Part shown: one piece after another, positions 15,406-24,242 of the stretch
How positions within the stretch are numbered: the first letter of the stretch is position 1
Layout of the letters: the number at the start of each line of letters is the position of its first letter
Notes under the pieces: generated by a model
What the model saw: the letters and a program-made list of their open reading frames with translations, nothing else
Told to the model about the DNA's origin: nothing
The model's database searches: none
Translations under genes and position numbers: made by a program
Assembly: GCA_038317345.1 (NCBI GenBank)
Contig: JBBQBH010000006.1
Span: 10,184-74,183 of the forward strand
DNA from: Mayfieldus sp038317345
GTDB taxonomy: Bacteria; Actinomycetota; Thermoleophilia; Solirubrobacterales; 70-9
Length of the DNA stretch: 64,000 nt
Reading direction: 5' to 3'

Positions 15406-16020
15406 ATGCACAACAACGCTGACAAGCTGAAGACCCGAACCCGAATCCTCAGGCACCTGCTCCAGGAGCGAGGCTGGACCCTGATCGAGCTGTTGGTCGG
15501 GATCACGGTCACTCTCGGGGTAATGCTTGCCGCTTTTCCGATCATCGACGGAGCGGCCAACACCTCGGGCCGGGTCCAGCAGGCGGCGCAGAGTGTCGGC
15601 GATGCGCGGGTGTTCTCGGACCAGGTCCTGCGCGACCTGCGCCCCAGCTATCAAATTGGGGGCAACTCCTCCACCGGATTCACGGTTTACACCTACGTCC
15701 GGCACGCTTGCGGCACCGGCAACCCTTCGGCTGAGACCCCATGCAGGGTCACCTACTCCTGCGCAGAGACAACCCCCAGTACCACCCCTGCTACCTATGA
15801 ATGCGCGCGTCAGGAGAGCAATCTCAACGGCAGCGGGGCGGGGCCCTCGGTCACCATGGTCACCGGGCTTTCCAGTGACGCCGCGTTCAACTACCCAGCG
15901 ACGACCTGCGACTTCGTCTGCTACGTGGGCATCAGGCTCGTCCTTCCGAACGATCAAAGCACCGGCGGCGACGCGATCACCCTCCACGACGGCACCGCCC
16001 TGCGAAACGTCGGATCATGA
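15406..16020 (+). CDS. prepilin-type minor pilin, PilW-like
   Basis: A 204-residue protein with a 23-residue basic leader ending in RG, cleavage site G^WTLIE and a hydrophobic helix (LLVGITVTLGVMLAAFPII). The Trp at mature position 1 in place of Phe occurs in PilW-like minor pilins. After the helix, QQAAQSVGDARVFSDQVLRDLRPS matches the PilW/PulJ pattern. About eight cysteines in the C-terminal half indicate an extracellular, disulfide-bonded domain. Stop overlaps the next start (ATGA), so the two minor pilins are coupled. Confidence 0.8.
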   Translation: MHNNADKLKTRTRILRHLLQERGWTLIELLVGITVTLGVMLAAFPIIDGAANTSGRVQQAAQSVGDARVFSDQVLRDLRPSYQIGGNSSTGFTVYTYVRHACGTGNPSAETPCRVTYSCAETTPSTTPATYECARQESNLNGSGAGPSVTMVTGLSSDAAFNYPATTCDFVCYVGIRLVLPNDQSTGGDAITLHDGTALRNVGS

Positions 16021-17444
16021 ATTTCCTCGCAAACGCCCGCCGCCGCGCCGCCGCGCCCGCGGACGAGGACGGCTTCGTACTGATCGAGGCAGTGATCGCC
16101 GCATTCATCCTGATCCTCGCCGCAGTGGCGATCTTCGACGCCTACGACGCCAGCAGCCGCGCCACCTTCCGCGCTCAGGCGACCCAGGTCGAGTTGGGCC
16201 AGGCCCAGAAGGAGTTGGAAACGATACGAACCTTGCCGTACACCCAAATCGCGCTCACGTCCGAGCCCGCCCACTCCACCGTTCCCACGAGCCCGTTGAA
16301 CCGGGTGCTGAATGGACAGTTCAACCTGGCCCGCGCCGGTTCCACAAACTACGCGTCGATGGTGTGGAACGGCAGCCCCAAGGATGATGGAACCCAAGTG
16401 GACAACGGGACAATCAATCCCGGCCCCGAGACTTTCACGAGCGGCGACATATCGGGAACGATCTGGCGGTTCGTCGTCTGGCAGAGCGACAACGGTTGCC
16501 CTCTGCAGAGTTGCAGCGGACAGGACCTGAAGAGAGTGATCATCGTTGTCCAGCCCGACGCCACCGCTGCCGGAGGTACCCGGCCCTACATCGAGCTCCA
16601 CTCCGACTTCATCGACCCGACCGCCAACTCGATGCCCGCCAGTGTTCCCCCCGGTAACCCGGGGGACCAGCAGCAGCAGTTCTGGCTCAGCGACACCCCC
16701 TGCGATCCCGTCGGCCCGACGATACGCCAGGACATCACCGCCCCCCATCTCCTCCACAACACGCTCGGAGACTGTATCGACGGAAAGCGGACTGGGGCGA
16801 CGCCGGGGGCCCCTGACGCATTGCTTACCACCCAGCCCCCGGGCGACCTGACCGACCCCTACTACGACTATCAGAGCGAGTTGAATCCGCCTCCCCCGGG
16901 CACCGACGAGGGGATCCAGATCGTGCCCGAGGTAAAGAGCACCCCGCCCGACCCGCCCAACCCACCGTGCAAATGGATGGCGGACGGGAGCCCCGACCCC
17001 CACAGCAGCTTTCACGTTTGGCTCAGCGACGAGATACCGCCCACGATTCAACCCTTTAGGCTCAGCGGGACGGTCACACTGTCCTTCTTCTCGCGGACGC
17101 TGAGCCCCAACCAGTTCCCGGGAAAGATCTGCATCTGGCTGTTCAGACGCACCCCGGGTGGCACCAACCTCCTCTTCGGCGGCGATACGCAAACGGCGTC
17201 GTGGACCTACTCGTCGGGCGGCAACTGGCCGGCCGACTACGGCGATCCGTCAGACGAGTTGCCGATACCCATCAAGGCCACCACGGACCTAGGGGCACAG
17301 AGTGTGGAGCCGAAGTCGAGGATCGGCCTGGCGATAAGCGTCGCATCCGACGTCCCCGAAGCACTGGAGCTGATGTACGACCATCCGCTCTTTCCCTCCG
17401 AGCTCCTCATCGATACCACGACCCCGCTGCCACCGACCCCCTAG
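16017..17444 (+). CDS. prepilin-type minor pilin with large C-terminal domain, PilV-like
   Basis: A 475-residue protein. Leader of 19 residues (MNFLANARRRAAAPADEDG), cleavage site G^FVLIE, then a helix AVIAAFILILAAVAIFDAYD and the PilV/GspI-like segment QVELGQAQKELETIRTLPYTQI. About 400 extracellular residues follow, Pro/Asp/Gly-rich, with a beta-rich jelly-roll-like end (PFRLSGTVTLSFFSRTLS ... SRIGLAISVASDVPEALELMYDHP). Such an oversized PilV-like pilin could sit at the pilus tip and contact surfaces; that role is inference. Confidence 0.75.
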   Translation: MNFLANARRRAAAPADEDGFVLIEAVIAAFILILAAVAIFDAYDASSRATFRAQATQVELGQAQKELETIRTLPYTQIALTSEPAHSTVPTSPLNRVLNGQFNLARAGSTNYASMVWNGSPKDDGTQVDNGTINPGPETFTSGDISGTIWRFVVWQSDNGCPLQSCSGQDLKRVIIVVQPDATAAGGTRPYIELHSDFIDPTANSMPASVPPGNPGDQQQQFWLSDTPCDPVGPTIRQDITAPHLLHNTLGDCIDGKRTGATPGAPDALLTTQPPGDLTDPYYDYQSELNPPPPGTDEGIQIVPEVKSTPPDPPNPPCKWMADGSPDPHSSFHVWLSDEIPPTIQPFRLSGTVTLSFFSRTLSPNQFPGKICIWLFRRTPGGTNLLFGGDTQTASWTYSSGGNWPADYGDPSDELPIPIKATTDLGAQSVEPKSRIGLAISVASDVPEALELMYDHPLFPSELLIDTTTPLPPTP

Positions 17445-17510
17445 CGGGGAGAGTCCTGGGCGGCTCCGTCCTTATCCTCAAGCGGTGCCGTCGCGACGCC
17501 GATTGAGCAG

Positions 17511-18275
17511 ATGATGGCCGCAGCAGCATCACTCGCATTCCTCGGCGGCATCTGCGCCGGAAGCTTTGTCAGCGTGGTCGCCCACCGGGTGCCGCGCCGA
17601 CTCTCGATCATCGGACCGCGGTCGCAGTGCCCGAGCTGCGGGGCCCAGATCGCCGCCTACGACAACATTCCGGTGATCTCCTGGCTGCTGCTGCGAGGTC
17701 GCTGCCGCAGTTGCGCAGCGCCGATCTCGCTGCGCTATCCGGCCGTCGAGCTATCCGTCGGCGTGGCCTTCGTCGCCACCGTGCTGGTGCTGTGGGACCA
17801 ACCGGCACAGCTTGCCCTCGGCTTGGTCTTCGTGGCGACGCTCGCGGCGATCACCCTCACCGACCTCGAGCAGAGGATCATCCCCAATCGCATCCTGGTG
17901 GTCTCGGCGCTGATCGGCGTCGCGATCGGGGCTGCCGTCGACCCCGGCAGCCTGCCGGAGCGCGGGCTCGCGGCACTTGCCGCCGGGGGGCTGCTGCTGC
18001 TCATGGCGCTCGTCTACCCGAGGGGGATGGGCATGGGCGACGTCAAGCTCGCTGCCCTCATGGGCCTCTATCTGGGCAGCGCCGTGGCCCCGGCGCTTTT
18101 GATCGGCTTTCTCGTTGGGGCCCTCGTCGGCGTCGGCTTGATCCTGCGCGACGGCGCCGCCGCACGCAAGCAGGGAGTGCCGTTTGGGCCCTTCCTCGCC
18201 TTGGGAGGGCTCTGCGGTCTGCTGGCAGGCAACCAGATCATCGACTGGTACCTGAGCACGTTTCCAGGCCATTAG
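17511..18275 (+). CDS. pilD: prepilin peptidase / N-methyltransferase PilD
   Basis: A 254-residue polytopic aspartyl protease that cleaves prepilin leaders after Gly and methylates the new N-terminus. The cytoplasmic zinc motif is intact: C40-P-S-C43 and C65-R-S-C68. The catalytic aspartates are D118 in LTDLEQRIIPN and D177 in GMGMGDVKL. Eight hydrophobic segments match the family. Both the methylase loop and peptidase halves are present, so the enzyme should be bifunctional. It serves the three clear prepilins encoded upstream. Confidence 0.93.
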   Translation: MMAAAASLAFLGGICAGSFVSVVAHRVPRRLSIIGPRSQCPSCGAQIAAYDNIPVISWLLLRGRCRSCAAPISLRYPAVELSVGVAFVATVLVLWDQPAQLALGLVFVATLAAITLTDLEQRIIPNRILVVSALIGVAIGAAVDPGSLPERGLAALAAGGLLLLMALVYPRGMGMGDVKLAALMGLYLGSAVAPALLIGFLVGALVGVGLILRDGAAARKQGVPFGPFLALGGLCGLLAGNQIIDWYLSTFPGH

Positions 18276-18388
18276 CTGCGACCCCGTTGCAGGGGTTGCA
18301 AGGCCACGATCAGAAATCCACGGGAGCTCTCAAGCCCACGTCGAATACGGCCGATGGTGACTGGGTCACCTGGACGTGCGTATTAGTG

Positions 18389-19492
18389 ATGCTCTCCACC
18401 AGCAACGACAAGTCAATCATCGGGCTCGACGTGGAGGCCGGAAGCCTGGCTGCCTCGCAGCTCGCAGGCGACGGATCGCGGTCAGTTTCCCAGGTCGCCA
18501 TCACGCCGCTCGAGGGTGGCCTGATCAAGGAGGGCGAGGTCATCGACCCAGAAGGGCTCAGCACTGCGCTTCGCTCGATGTTTTCCGAGCACAAGCTCTC
18601 GAAGACGGTTCGTGTCGGGATCGCCAATCAACGAGTCGCCGTGAGGACGTTCCGGCTCCCGTTGATCGAGGATCCCAAGGAGCTCGACACGGCGATTCGA
18701 TTCCAAGCCCAGGAGCATCTGCCGATGCCACTGGACCAGGCCGTCCTCGAGCACCAGGTGGTGGCTCGCTCGGACGATGGCGACGGGAACCGCAGCATGG
18801 AGGTCGTCGCCGTGGCCGCGCGTCGGGACATGCTGCAAAGCCTGCTCACGGCGCTGTCCGGGGCCGGGCTGCGCCCGGCAGGGATCGATCTTTCCGCCTT
18901 TGCGTTGATCCGCGCCCTCTCCGGCGTGACGGACGGCCCGACGGCCGACCCGACCGACTCCACGGTCGCTTCGGAACCAGGGGCTGAAGGCACTCACGCC
19001 CCTGCGTCTCTGTACTGCAACCTCGGCGACGTCACCAACCTCGCCGTGGCGCGTGGCTCCAGCTGCCTCTTCACTCGTGTCTCTCCCTTTGGAGTCGAGG
19101 TGATCGCCCAAAGACTCGCCGAGCGCCGCACCCTTGCCATGGACCACGCTCGGCAATGGCTCACCCACGTCGGCTTCGAACGCCCCCTTGGCGAGATCGA
19201 GGGCGACCCCGAGATCATCGCCGCGACCAGAGAGGTTCTCGAGGAGGGAGCTTCGAAGCTGGCCGACGAGCTTCGGCTTTCGCTGGAGTTCTACGCAGCA
19301 CAGGAGGGCGTCCCGCCGGTGGAGCGGATCGTGATTGCCGGCGCCGGTAGCGCAATCCCGGGCCTCATCGGTCGTCTGCAGACGGGACTCGGCCAAGACC
19401 TGGCAACGGTAAGGCCAGGTGCCCTCGCCCAGCTCGGAGACGAGGCAGCGGCCCGACTGACGGTTTCCTACGGCCTCGCCCTGGAGGACTGA
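18389..19492 (+). CDS. pilM: type IV pilus assembly actin-like ATPase PilM
   Basis: A 367-residue FtsA/PilM-like protein of the cytoplasmic assembly ring. The start MLSTSNDKSIIGLDVEAGSL contains the phosphate-1-type IGLDVEAGS motif of the actin fold; KTVRVGIANQRVAVRTFRLP and IRFQAQEHLPMPLDQAVLEH are classic PilM segments, and PPVERIVIAGAGSAIPGL is the adenosine motif. The ATG at 18389 is preferred (GTG at 18386 adjacent). An in-frame open stretch reaching far upstream is just absence of stops. The 113 bases after pilD show nothing else. Partner of PilN, whose start is 2 bases after this stop. Confidence 0.9.
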   Translation: MLSTSNDKSIIGLDVEAGSLAASQLAGDGSRSVSQVAITPLEGGLIKEGEVIDPEGLSTALRSMFSEHKLSKTVRVGIANQRVAVRTFRLPLIEDPKELDTAIRFQAQEHLPMPLDQAVLEHQVVARSDDGDGNRSMEVVAVAARRDMLQSLLTALSGAGLRPAGIDLSAFALIRALSGVTDGPTADPTDSTVASEPGAEGTHAPASLYCNLGDVTNLAVARGSSCLFTRVSPFGVEVIAQRLAERRTLAMDHARQWLTHVGFERPLGEIEGDPEIIAATREVLEEGASKLADELRLSLEFYAAQEGVPPVERIVIAGAGSAIPGLIGRLQTGLGQDLATVRPGALAQLGDEAAARLTVSYGLALED

Positions 19493-19494
19493 AC

Positions 19495-20250
19495 GTGCGC
19501 CCCGTCAACCTCATCCCGCCCGAGGATCGCCACGGTGGGACACCGGTGCGCACCGGTCCAATCGCCTATCTGCTGGTCGGGGCGCTTGCGATTGCGCTTG
19601 CTGCGGTGACGATGGTGGTCCTCGCCAACAACAAGATCGACGATCGCAAGGCAGAGATCGCTCAGTTGAACCAGCAGGTAGCGGCGGTCAGCGCGCAGGC
19701 GGACCAGCTGCAGCCCTTCATCCAGTTCAGCGACAGCGAGCGCCAGCGCACCGACACCGTCCGGGCCCTCGCCAACAGCCGCTTCGACTGGGAGCGCGTC
19801 ATGCGTGAGCTCTCGCTGGTGCTCCCCGGCGACATCTCGTTGACCGACCTCACCGCCACAGCGCCGAGCGCAGCCACAGCTGACGCCAGCGGGACGGCGA
19901 CAGGCGCGCCCACAGTGCCCACCCTGGAATTGACCGGATGCGCGCAGGGACATGACGGGGTCGCAGGATTCCTCTCGGCTCTGCGCGACATCGACGGTGT
20001 GACCAGCGTCGATCTGCAGAGCTCCGAGCGCGCCAGCGCTGACGAAATCTCAGGTTCGAGCAGCACGAGCACCACAGATTGCCGCACCAACCTCTCGATT
20101 TCGAAGTTCACCCTTACGGTGGCGTTCGGTGCCGCTCCAGCTAGCCAGGGATCGGCTGCCGCCCCCGCTGCTGCCGCGCCCGCCGCTGCCGCGCCCGCGT
20201 CAACACCAGCTGTCCCGGCCTCGGCCACGACCACCGGAACGGGAGGCTGA
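19495..20250 (+). CDS. pilN: type IV pilus assembly protein PilN-like
   Basis: A 251-residue bitopic protein. GTG start gives MRPVNLIPPEDRHGG: the conserved NLIP motif that binds PilM. A membrane helix (PIAYLLVGALAIALAAVTMVVLA, about 22-44) is followed by a coiled coil (DRKAEIAQLNQQVAAVSAQADQL) and a ferredoxin-like domain with two cysteines (LTGCAQG, TTDCRTN). The last 45 residues are an Ala/Pro/Ser-rich tail not seen in proteobacterial PilN, possibly a wall-spanning extension. Works with PilO at the next gene. Confidence 0.85.
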   Translation: MRPVNLIPPEDRHGGTPVRTGPIAYLLVGALAIALAAVTMVVLANNKIDDRKAEIAQLNQQVAAVSAQADQLQPFIQFSDSERQRTDTVRALANSRFDWERVMRELSLVLPGDISLTDLTATAPSAATADASGTATGAPTVPTLELTGCAQGHDGVAGFLSALRDIDGVTSVDLQSSERASADEISGSSSTSTTDCRTNLSISKFTLTVAFGAAPASQGSAAAPAAAAPAAAAPASTPAVPASATTTGTGG

Positions 20251-20251
20251 G

Positions 20252-21013
20252 ATGAATTTGAAGGGAGCCGATCGCAACATCCTCTTCGTGCTGCCCGTGA
20301 TCGTGGTCTTGGCGGCCGTTTGGATTCTCGTGGTCTCGCCCAAGCAGGACCAGGTGAAGAAGCTCGACACGGCGATAAGCGCGCTGCAGAGCCAAGTCGA
20401 ACAGCAGCGTGCCACGGTGCAGCAGGGCCGCCAGGCGCGAAAGCACTTCGCCAGCGACTACCAGCGGCTGGTCGTGACGGGCAAGGCGGTCCCGGCCCAG
20501 GACGAGGCCGCCTCGCTGCTGGTCCAGGTGAACAAGATCGCAGGGCTCTCGGGAGTCAAATTTCAGAAGATCTCGCAGGGCGGCGACCAAGCTGCATCCT
20601 CAGGAGCATCGGCCACCACCCCGGCGGCGACCACCGTGTCGGGCGGCGCCAGCCCCGGGCCGGGTGGCCTGACGACGCTGCCCTACACCCTCACCTTCGA
20701 GGGCAACTTCTTTCAGATCGCAGACTTCATTGCGAGGATCGACCGGCTCGTCGATCCGAAGGGAGGCACGATCGCCGCCAACGGCCGCCTTACGACCATC
20801 GACAGCTTCACCTTGGGGGCCGATGGAACAAAGCCATACCCGCTTCTGTTGGCGACCGTATCGGTCACGACCTACATGACCCCGGACGCCCAGGCAGCCG
20901 CCGCAGGGGCAGCAGCGCCGGCCGCTGCCCCGGCATCGAGTGCCGCCCCGGCACCCTCGTCGTCTTCCACCGCCCCCGCTTCCTCCACAACCGCAGCGCC
21001 GGCAACCCCATGA
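20252..21013 (+). CDS. pilO: type IV pilus assembly protein PilO-like
   Basis: A 253-residue protein: MNLKGADRNILFVLPVIVVL gives a short cytoplasmic end and membrane helix (10-28), then a coiled coil (DQVKKLDTAISALQSQVEQQ) and a ferredoxin-like fold (LPYTLTFEGNFFQIADFIARIDRLV, typical PilO). The last 45 residues are Ala/Pro/Ser/Thr low complexity, like the PilN neighbour. ATG at 20252 follows the PilN stop at once, and the stop overlaps the next start (ATGA), so all three are coupled. Confidence 0.85.
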   Translation: MNLKGADRNILFVLPVIVVLAAVWILVVSPKQDQVKKLDTAISALQSQVEQQRATVQQGRQARKHFASDYQRLVVTGKAVPAQDEAASLLVQVNKIAGLSGVKFQKISQGGDQAASSGASATTPAATTVSGGASPGPGGLTTLPYTLTFEGNFFQIADFIARIDRLVDPKGGTIAANGRLTTIDSFTLGADGTKPYPLLLATVSVTTYMTPDAQAAAAGAAAPAAAPASSAAPAPSSSSTAPASSTTAAPATP

Positions 21014-21921
21014 ACTTCCAAAGTCCACAGCTCCTGACCGACCTCTACAGCGACCTGCGCGACCGGCGCCTGCTGCCACTGATCGTCGTCCTGCTTGCCG
21101 GGATGGTGCTGGTCCCAATCGCGCTCTCCAAGTCGTCGAAGACTCCACCCCCGACGGCACCCGGGCCCGTTACGGCGGTTCCGAGTAAGTCGTCGGTGCC
21201 CGCCACGCAAGTGGCCTTGTCCGATCCGGGCCTGCGCGACTATCGGCGCCGCTTGAGCGGAGACACGCCGCAGGATCCCTTCCTGCCGCAGTTGGGGGCC
21301 TCTTTCGGCTCCGGGACCTCCACAGCTGCCGGCAGCAGCACGGGCGGGTTGACTCCGACTGGTGGGCTGCCTCCGACAACGTCGAGCGGATCGAACGTCG
21401 GGCTGACCGCGGAGGGCAAGGCTGCAGCCGCCGCGGCCGGTGCAAGCACTCCGACTGGCGGCAGCACTACCCAGTCGTCGTCCACACCCACGACGACTAC
21501 GCAGAACAAGTACTTCTTCTACCGCGTGAAGCTGCGGACCGGCGAGGTTGGCCAGAAGCTGACCGTGCGCGACAGCGTCGGCACCCTCACCCCATTGCCG
21601 AGCAAGAGCGTGCCGGCGCTCGAGTTCCTGGGCGTGACCACCAATTCTTCCTTCCAACCAACGAGGGCGGTGTTCCTCGTCTCCTCGGCGGTCAGCTCGA
21701 TCGACGGCGAGGGCACCTGCACCTTCGCCGGCACCTATTGCCAGATCCTCTCCCTGAAGCCGGGCGAGCACGAGGATCTGGTCTGGACCGACGGCCGCGC
21801 CTTCAGGGTCGACCTGGTCAATTTCGACCTCATTGTTCGCAACAATCCGCCGTCGGTCGCCGGCCAGGGCTCGTCGGGCAACGGCCCCAGCGGCTCCCCA
21901 GGCCGGCACTTCACTTTCTGA
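21010..21921 (+). CDS. PilP-like pilus assembly protein
   Basis: A 303-residue protein with one membrane helix near the N-terminus (LLPLIVVLLAGMVLVPIAL, about 21-39), a long Ser/Thr/Gly/Pro linker (about 40-160) and a C-terminal beta domain (YFFYRVKLRTGEVGQKLTVRDSV ... PALEFLGVTTNSSFQPTRAVFLVSSAV) with a CTFAGTYC pair. Position after PilO and the layout of anchor, linker and small beta domain match PilP, which in diderms links PilNO to the secretin. Here there is no secretin gene, so the domain may contact peptidoglycan or PilN/O. Last gene of the pilus operon. Confidence 0.65.
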   Translation: MNFQSPQLLTDLYSDLRDRRLLPLIVVLLAGMVLVPIALSKSSKTPPPTAPGPVTAVPSKSSVPATQVALSDPGLRDYRRRLSGDTPQDPFLPQLGASFGSGTSTAAGSSTGGLTPTGGLPPTTSSGSNVGLTAEGKAAAAAAGASTPTGGSTTQSSSTPTTTTQNKYFFYRVKLRTGEVGQKLTVRDSVGTLTPLPSKSVPALEFLGVTTNSSFQPTRAVFLVSSAVSSIDGEGTCTFAGTYCQILSLKPGEHEDLVWTDGRAFRVDLVNFDLIVRNNPPSVAGQGSSGNGPSGSPGRHFTF

Positions 21922-21976
21922 AGCATCGGCGCTACACTTGCTGAAGCGAGGGAGGACCCCCGATTCCTCTGCTTCT

Positions 21977-22324
21977 ATGAGCGCAATAAGCAACGCCAGC
22001 TGCCCAGTTTGCCGCACCTCCGAGATCGTCTCGGGCAAGTGGACCCTCTTGGTGATTCGCGACCTCGCCGACGGCAGCCGGCGCTTCTGTGAGCTCGAGC
22101 GGTCGCTCGAAGGGATCAGCCCGCGGACCCTTTCGCTGCGCCTACGGGCCCTCGAGGAGCAGGGAATCGTCAAGCGCAACACCTATCCCGAGGTTCCGCC
22201 GCGGGTCGAATACGCGCTGACCGAGAAGGGTGAGGCTCTGGTGCCCCTGATCGAGGACATGCGCACCTACGGTCGCCGCTGGCTGCCGAGCAGCGCCTCG
22301 GACAAGGTTCCGGCCGCCGCATAG
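21977..22324 (+). CDS. HxlR-family winged-helix transcriptional regulator
   Basis: A 115-residue MarR-like/HxlR DNA-binding protein. It has the family CPVCRTSEIVSGKWTLLVIRDLADG start with the conserved Cys (a possible redox or electrophile sensor), FCELERSLEGISPRTLSLRLRALEEQGIVKR as recognition helix and wing, and PRVEYALTEKGEALVPLIEDM as dimer helix. The ATG at 21977 is chosen for family length (100-130 residues); a TTG further upstream is possible. A GGGAGG tract is 20 bases before. Targets unknown; it stands alone between the pilus operon and the next gene. Confidence 0.88.
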   Translation: MSAISNASCPVCRTSEIVSGKWTLLVIRDLADGSRRFCELERSLEGISPRTLSLRLRALEEQGIVKRNTYPEVPPRVEYALTEKGEALVPLIEDMRTYGRRWLPSSASDKVPAAA

Positions 22325-22396
22325 TAGGGCCGCTCTTTCTCTGCAAGCACCCGTGCAGCCGCAGGAGGCGCTCGGGCACGGAAGAATCGTGTCGGC

Positions 22397-24214
22397 GTGC
22401 GCGCCGACCCGAAGCTTCAAGAGGCAATGCGGAGACTCGCCGCCGAGGCGGCGACCCGCTTCACCTCGCTGGTGGCGACCGGCGAGGAGCTTCCCTTCGA
22501 CGTGGCCGAGACCGAGGGCGAGCACACGTTCCACTGCTATGTGCCGCTGACCGCCCAATTCGTCCGCGACCACGCCGACGAGCTTCGCTCACTCCCCGCC
22601 TTCGGCCCCGCCTGCAGCGCCATCGACGCCGCGGGCATCGCCGCGCCCTACTTGGAGGCCAGGGGGGAGGCGGTCCCCGAGGACGAGGTCGAGCGCGCCG
22701 ACCAGATGCTGGTCGCCTTCATCGCCAGGCTCTGGGACGGATCGGCTGAGTTCAGGCTCGACAGGCCTCGCCTCGAGGCCGCGCTGCACGAGCTGGAGAC
22801 CGAGGCGCGCGACGTATCGGAGGCCGAGGTCCTGCTTGCGCCGCTGGTCGGGTTGCAGATGCCGCTGGCGCGCCTCGAGTTGCCGAGCGGCGTGCAGATC
22901 GTGCGCGCCGACACGGTGAATGCGCCGGCCGGGGTGACCCGCAGCGACGGCATGCAGCGCAGCGCCTGGGAGCCCCAGTTCCTCGCCTTCGCCGAGAAAG
23001 AGGAATGGGTTGCGGGCGCCGCGCCGGCGATGCGGATGCTGCGCGAGCTGATCAGCGTGCTGAGGCTCTTCAAGGAGGGCGGTGTCGGTCTCGGCCCCTA
23101 CGCCTACACCCCGACCGGCGAGGGGACCTGGAGGCGGATCGCGACCGGTGTTCCGGCAACCCGTTTGGGTGGCTACAAGCTGAGCGAGGCCGAGGCGGCC
23201 GACCTGGCCGACTTCGCGCGCTCGCTCGAGGCGCGACCGGACCCGGACGGCGCATTGGCCTGGGCTGTCGGCCGCTTCGAGATGGGCTGCGATCGCCCCA
23301 CCGCCCTCGATGGACTCAGCGACCACCTGCTTGCGATGCGGGCCCTGTTCGAAGGTGCCGGCCCGGTCGGGGCCAATCTGCCGATGCGGGTCGCGGCGCT
23401 GATCGCGCAACCGCCCGAGCGCCCCGAGGCCTACGAGAAGCTGCAGGCTGCCTTCGAGCTCGAGCGAGCGATGATGGGCGGTCACGAGTTCGACCTTGGC
23501 GCCGCAATGGGCTTGGCCGCATGGATGGAGGACGCCGCACGTTCGATCGTCCGCGGCGCGGCGCTGGGCGAGCACGGCAGCGACGTCGCCGCCAGCGCCG
23601 ACGAGAGCCTTGTCGTAAGCGGACTGGAAGCGGGGGAGGGAAGCGTCGAGCAGATGGGCGAGATGGACGAGTGGGAGCCCCCGACCCGCGAGGAGGCGAT
23701 AGAGGAGCAGCACCCCGAGGTCGTCGTCCCCGACCCGGAGGCGATCCGGATCAGGGCGGCGGAGAAGCCGGATGTCGAAGCGGACTCAGAGGAGCAGGCG
23801 TCACCCGAGCCGCAGGTCGAAGCCGACAACTCCTACGAGGACGGCATCTACTACGAAGGGGACGAGGACAACGAGCTTGAACAAACAGGAGCTGAGCAAG
23901 GGGGGAACCACCGCGACACCCCCGGAAGCGCAGCTGAGGAGGTGTCGCGCAATGACGACGAGGAGAAGACCGTGAGGACCAGCACCGAGCGTGATTGGTT
24001 GAGCGAGGTCTCGGATGCCGACGGCGGCGAGACGCTGGAGTGGCCGGCGCCCGTCGCAAGGCGTTCGCGGGAGCAGGACGAATTGCGCCGCGACGCGGGG
24101 GACGAGGAGCCGCTCGAGGAGCCGCGGGTGCGCCACCTCTTCCCGGTGCCCGATGACGCCGACTGGGAGGTCGGCGAGCTCGACTACGACCGGGACCGGA
24201 CCCGAGTCCACTAA
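22397..24214 (+). CDS. large acidic protein of unknown function
   Basis: A 605-residue protein, GTG start. Residues 1-400 look folded and helical, with no signal peptide, membrane helix or recognised motif (segments include FVRDHADELRSLPAFGPAC and RMLRELISVLRLFKEGGVGLG). From about residue 410 it becomes extremely acidic and repetitive (EEQHPEVVVPDPEAIR, EGDEDNELEQTG), probably disordered, and it ends with a short basic-acidic tail. A hairpin element is inserted in frame in that tail (23886-23949). Possibly cytoplasmic scaffold; not recognised as a known family. Confidence 0.6.
   Translation: MRADPKLQEAMRRLAAEAATRFTSLVATGEELPFDVAETEGEHTFHCYVPLTAQFVRDHADELRSLPAFGPACSAIDAAGIAAPYLEARGEAVPEDEVERADQMLVAFIARLWDGSAEFRLDRPRLEAALHELETEARDVSEAEVLLAPLVGLQMPLARLELPSGVQIVRADTVNAPAGVTRSDGMQRSAWEPQFLAFAEKEEWVAGAAPAMRMLRELISVLRLFKEGGVGLGPYAYTPTGEGTWRRIATGVPATRLGGYKLSEAEAADLADFARSLEARPDPDGALAWAVGRFEMGCDRPTALDGLSDHLLAMRALFEGAGPVGANLPMRVAALIAQPPERPEAYEKLQAAFELERAMMGGHEFDLGAAMGLAAWMEDAARSIVRGAALGEHGSDVAASADESLVVSGLEAGEGSVEQMGEMDEWEPPTREEAIEEQHPEVVVPDPEAIRIRAAEKPDVEADSEEQASPEPQVEADNSYEDGIYYEGDEDNELEQTGAEQGGNHRDTPGSAAEEVSRNDDEEKTVRTSTERDWLSEVSDADGGETLEWPAPVARRSREQDELRRDAGDEEPLEEPRVRHLFPVPDDADWEVGELDYDRDRTRVH
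23886..23949 (+). repeat. in-frame hairpin element, copy A
   Basis: Stem CGCGACACC (23912-23920) with GGTGTCGCG (23941-23949), 9 perfect pairs, 20-base loop CCCGGAAGCGCAGCTGAGGA. The left flank contains GAGCAAGGGGGGAACCACC. It shares loop and flank with copies at 29191-29288 and 36553-36613 while the stem sequence differs but stays paired. In the host gene it encodes EQGGNHRDTPGSAAEEVSR. Confidence 0.6.
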
Positions 24215-24242
24215 ATCCGGCGCCTAGGGGCGGCACCGGCCA

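Noticed and set aside
17627..18388. Long N-terminal extension of PilM overlapping pilD
   Set aside because: The added residues are Arg/Gly/Ala shadow of pilD; PilM homology starts at the ATG at 18389.
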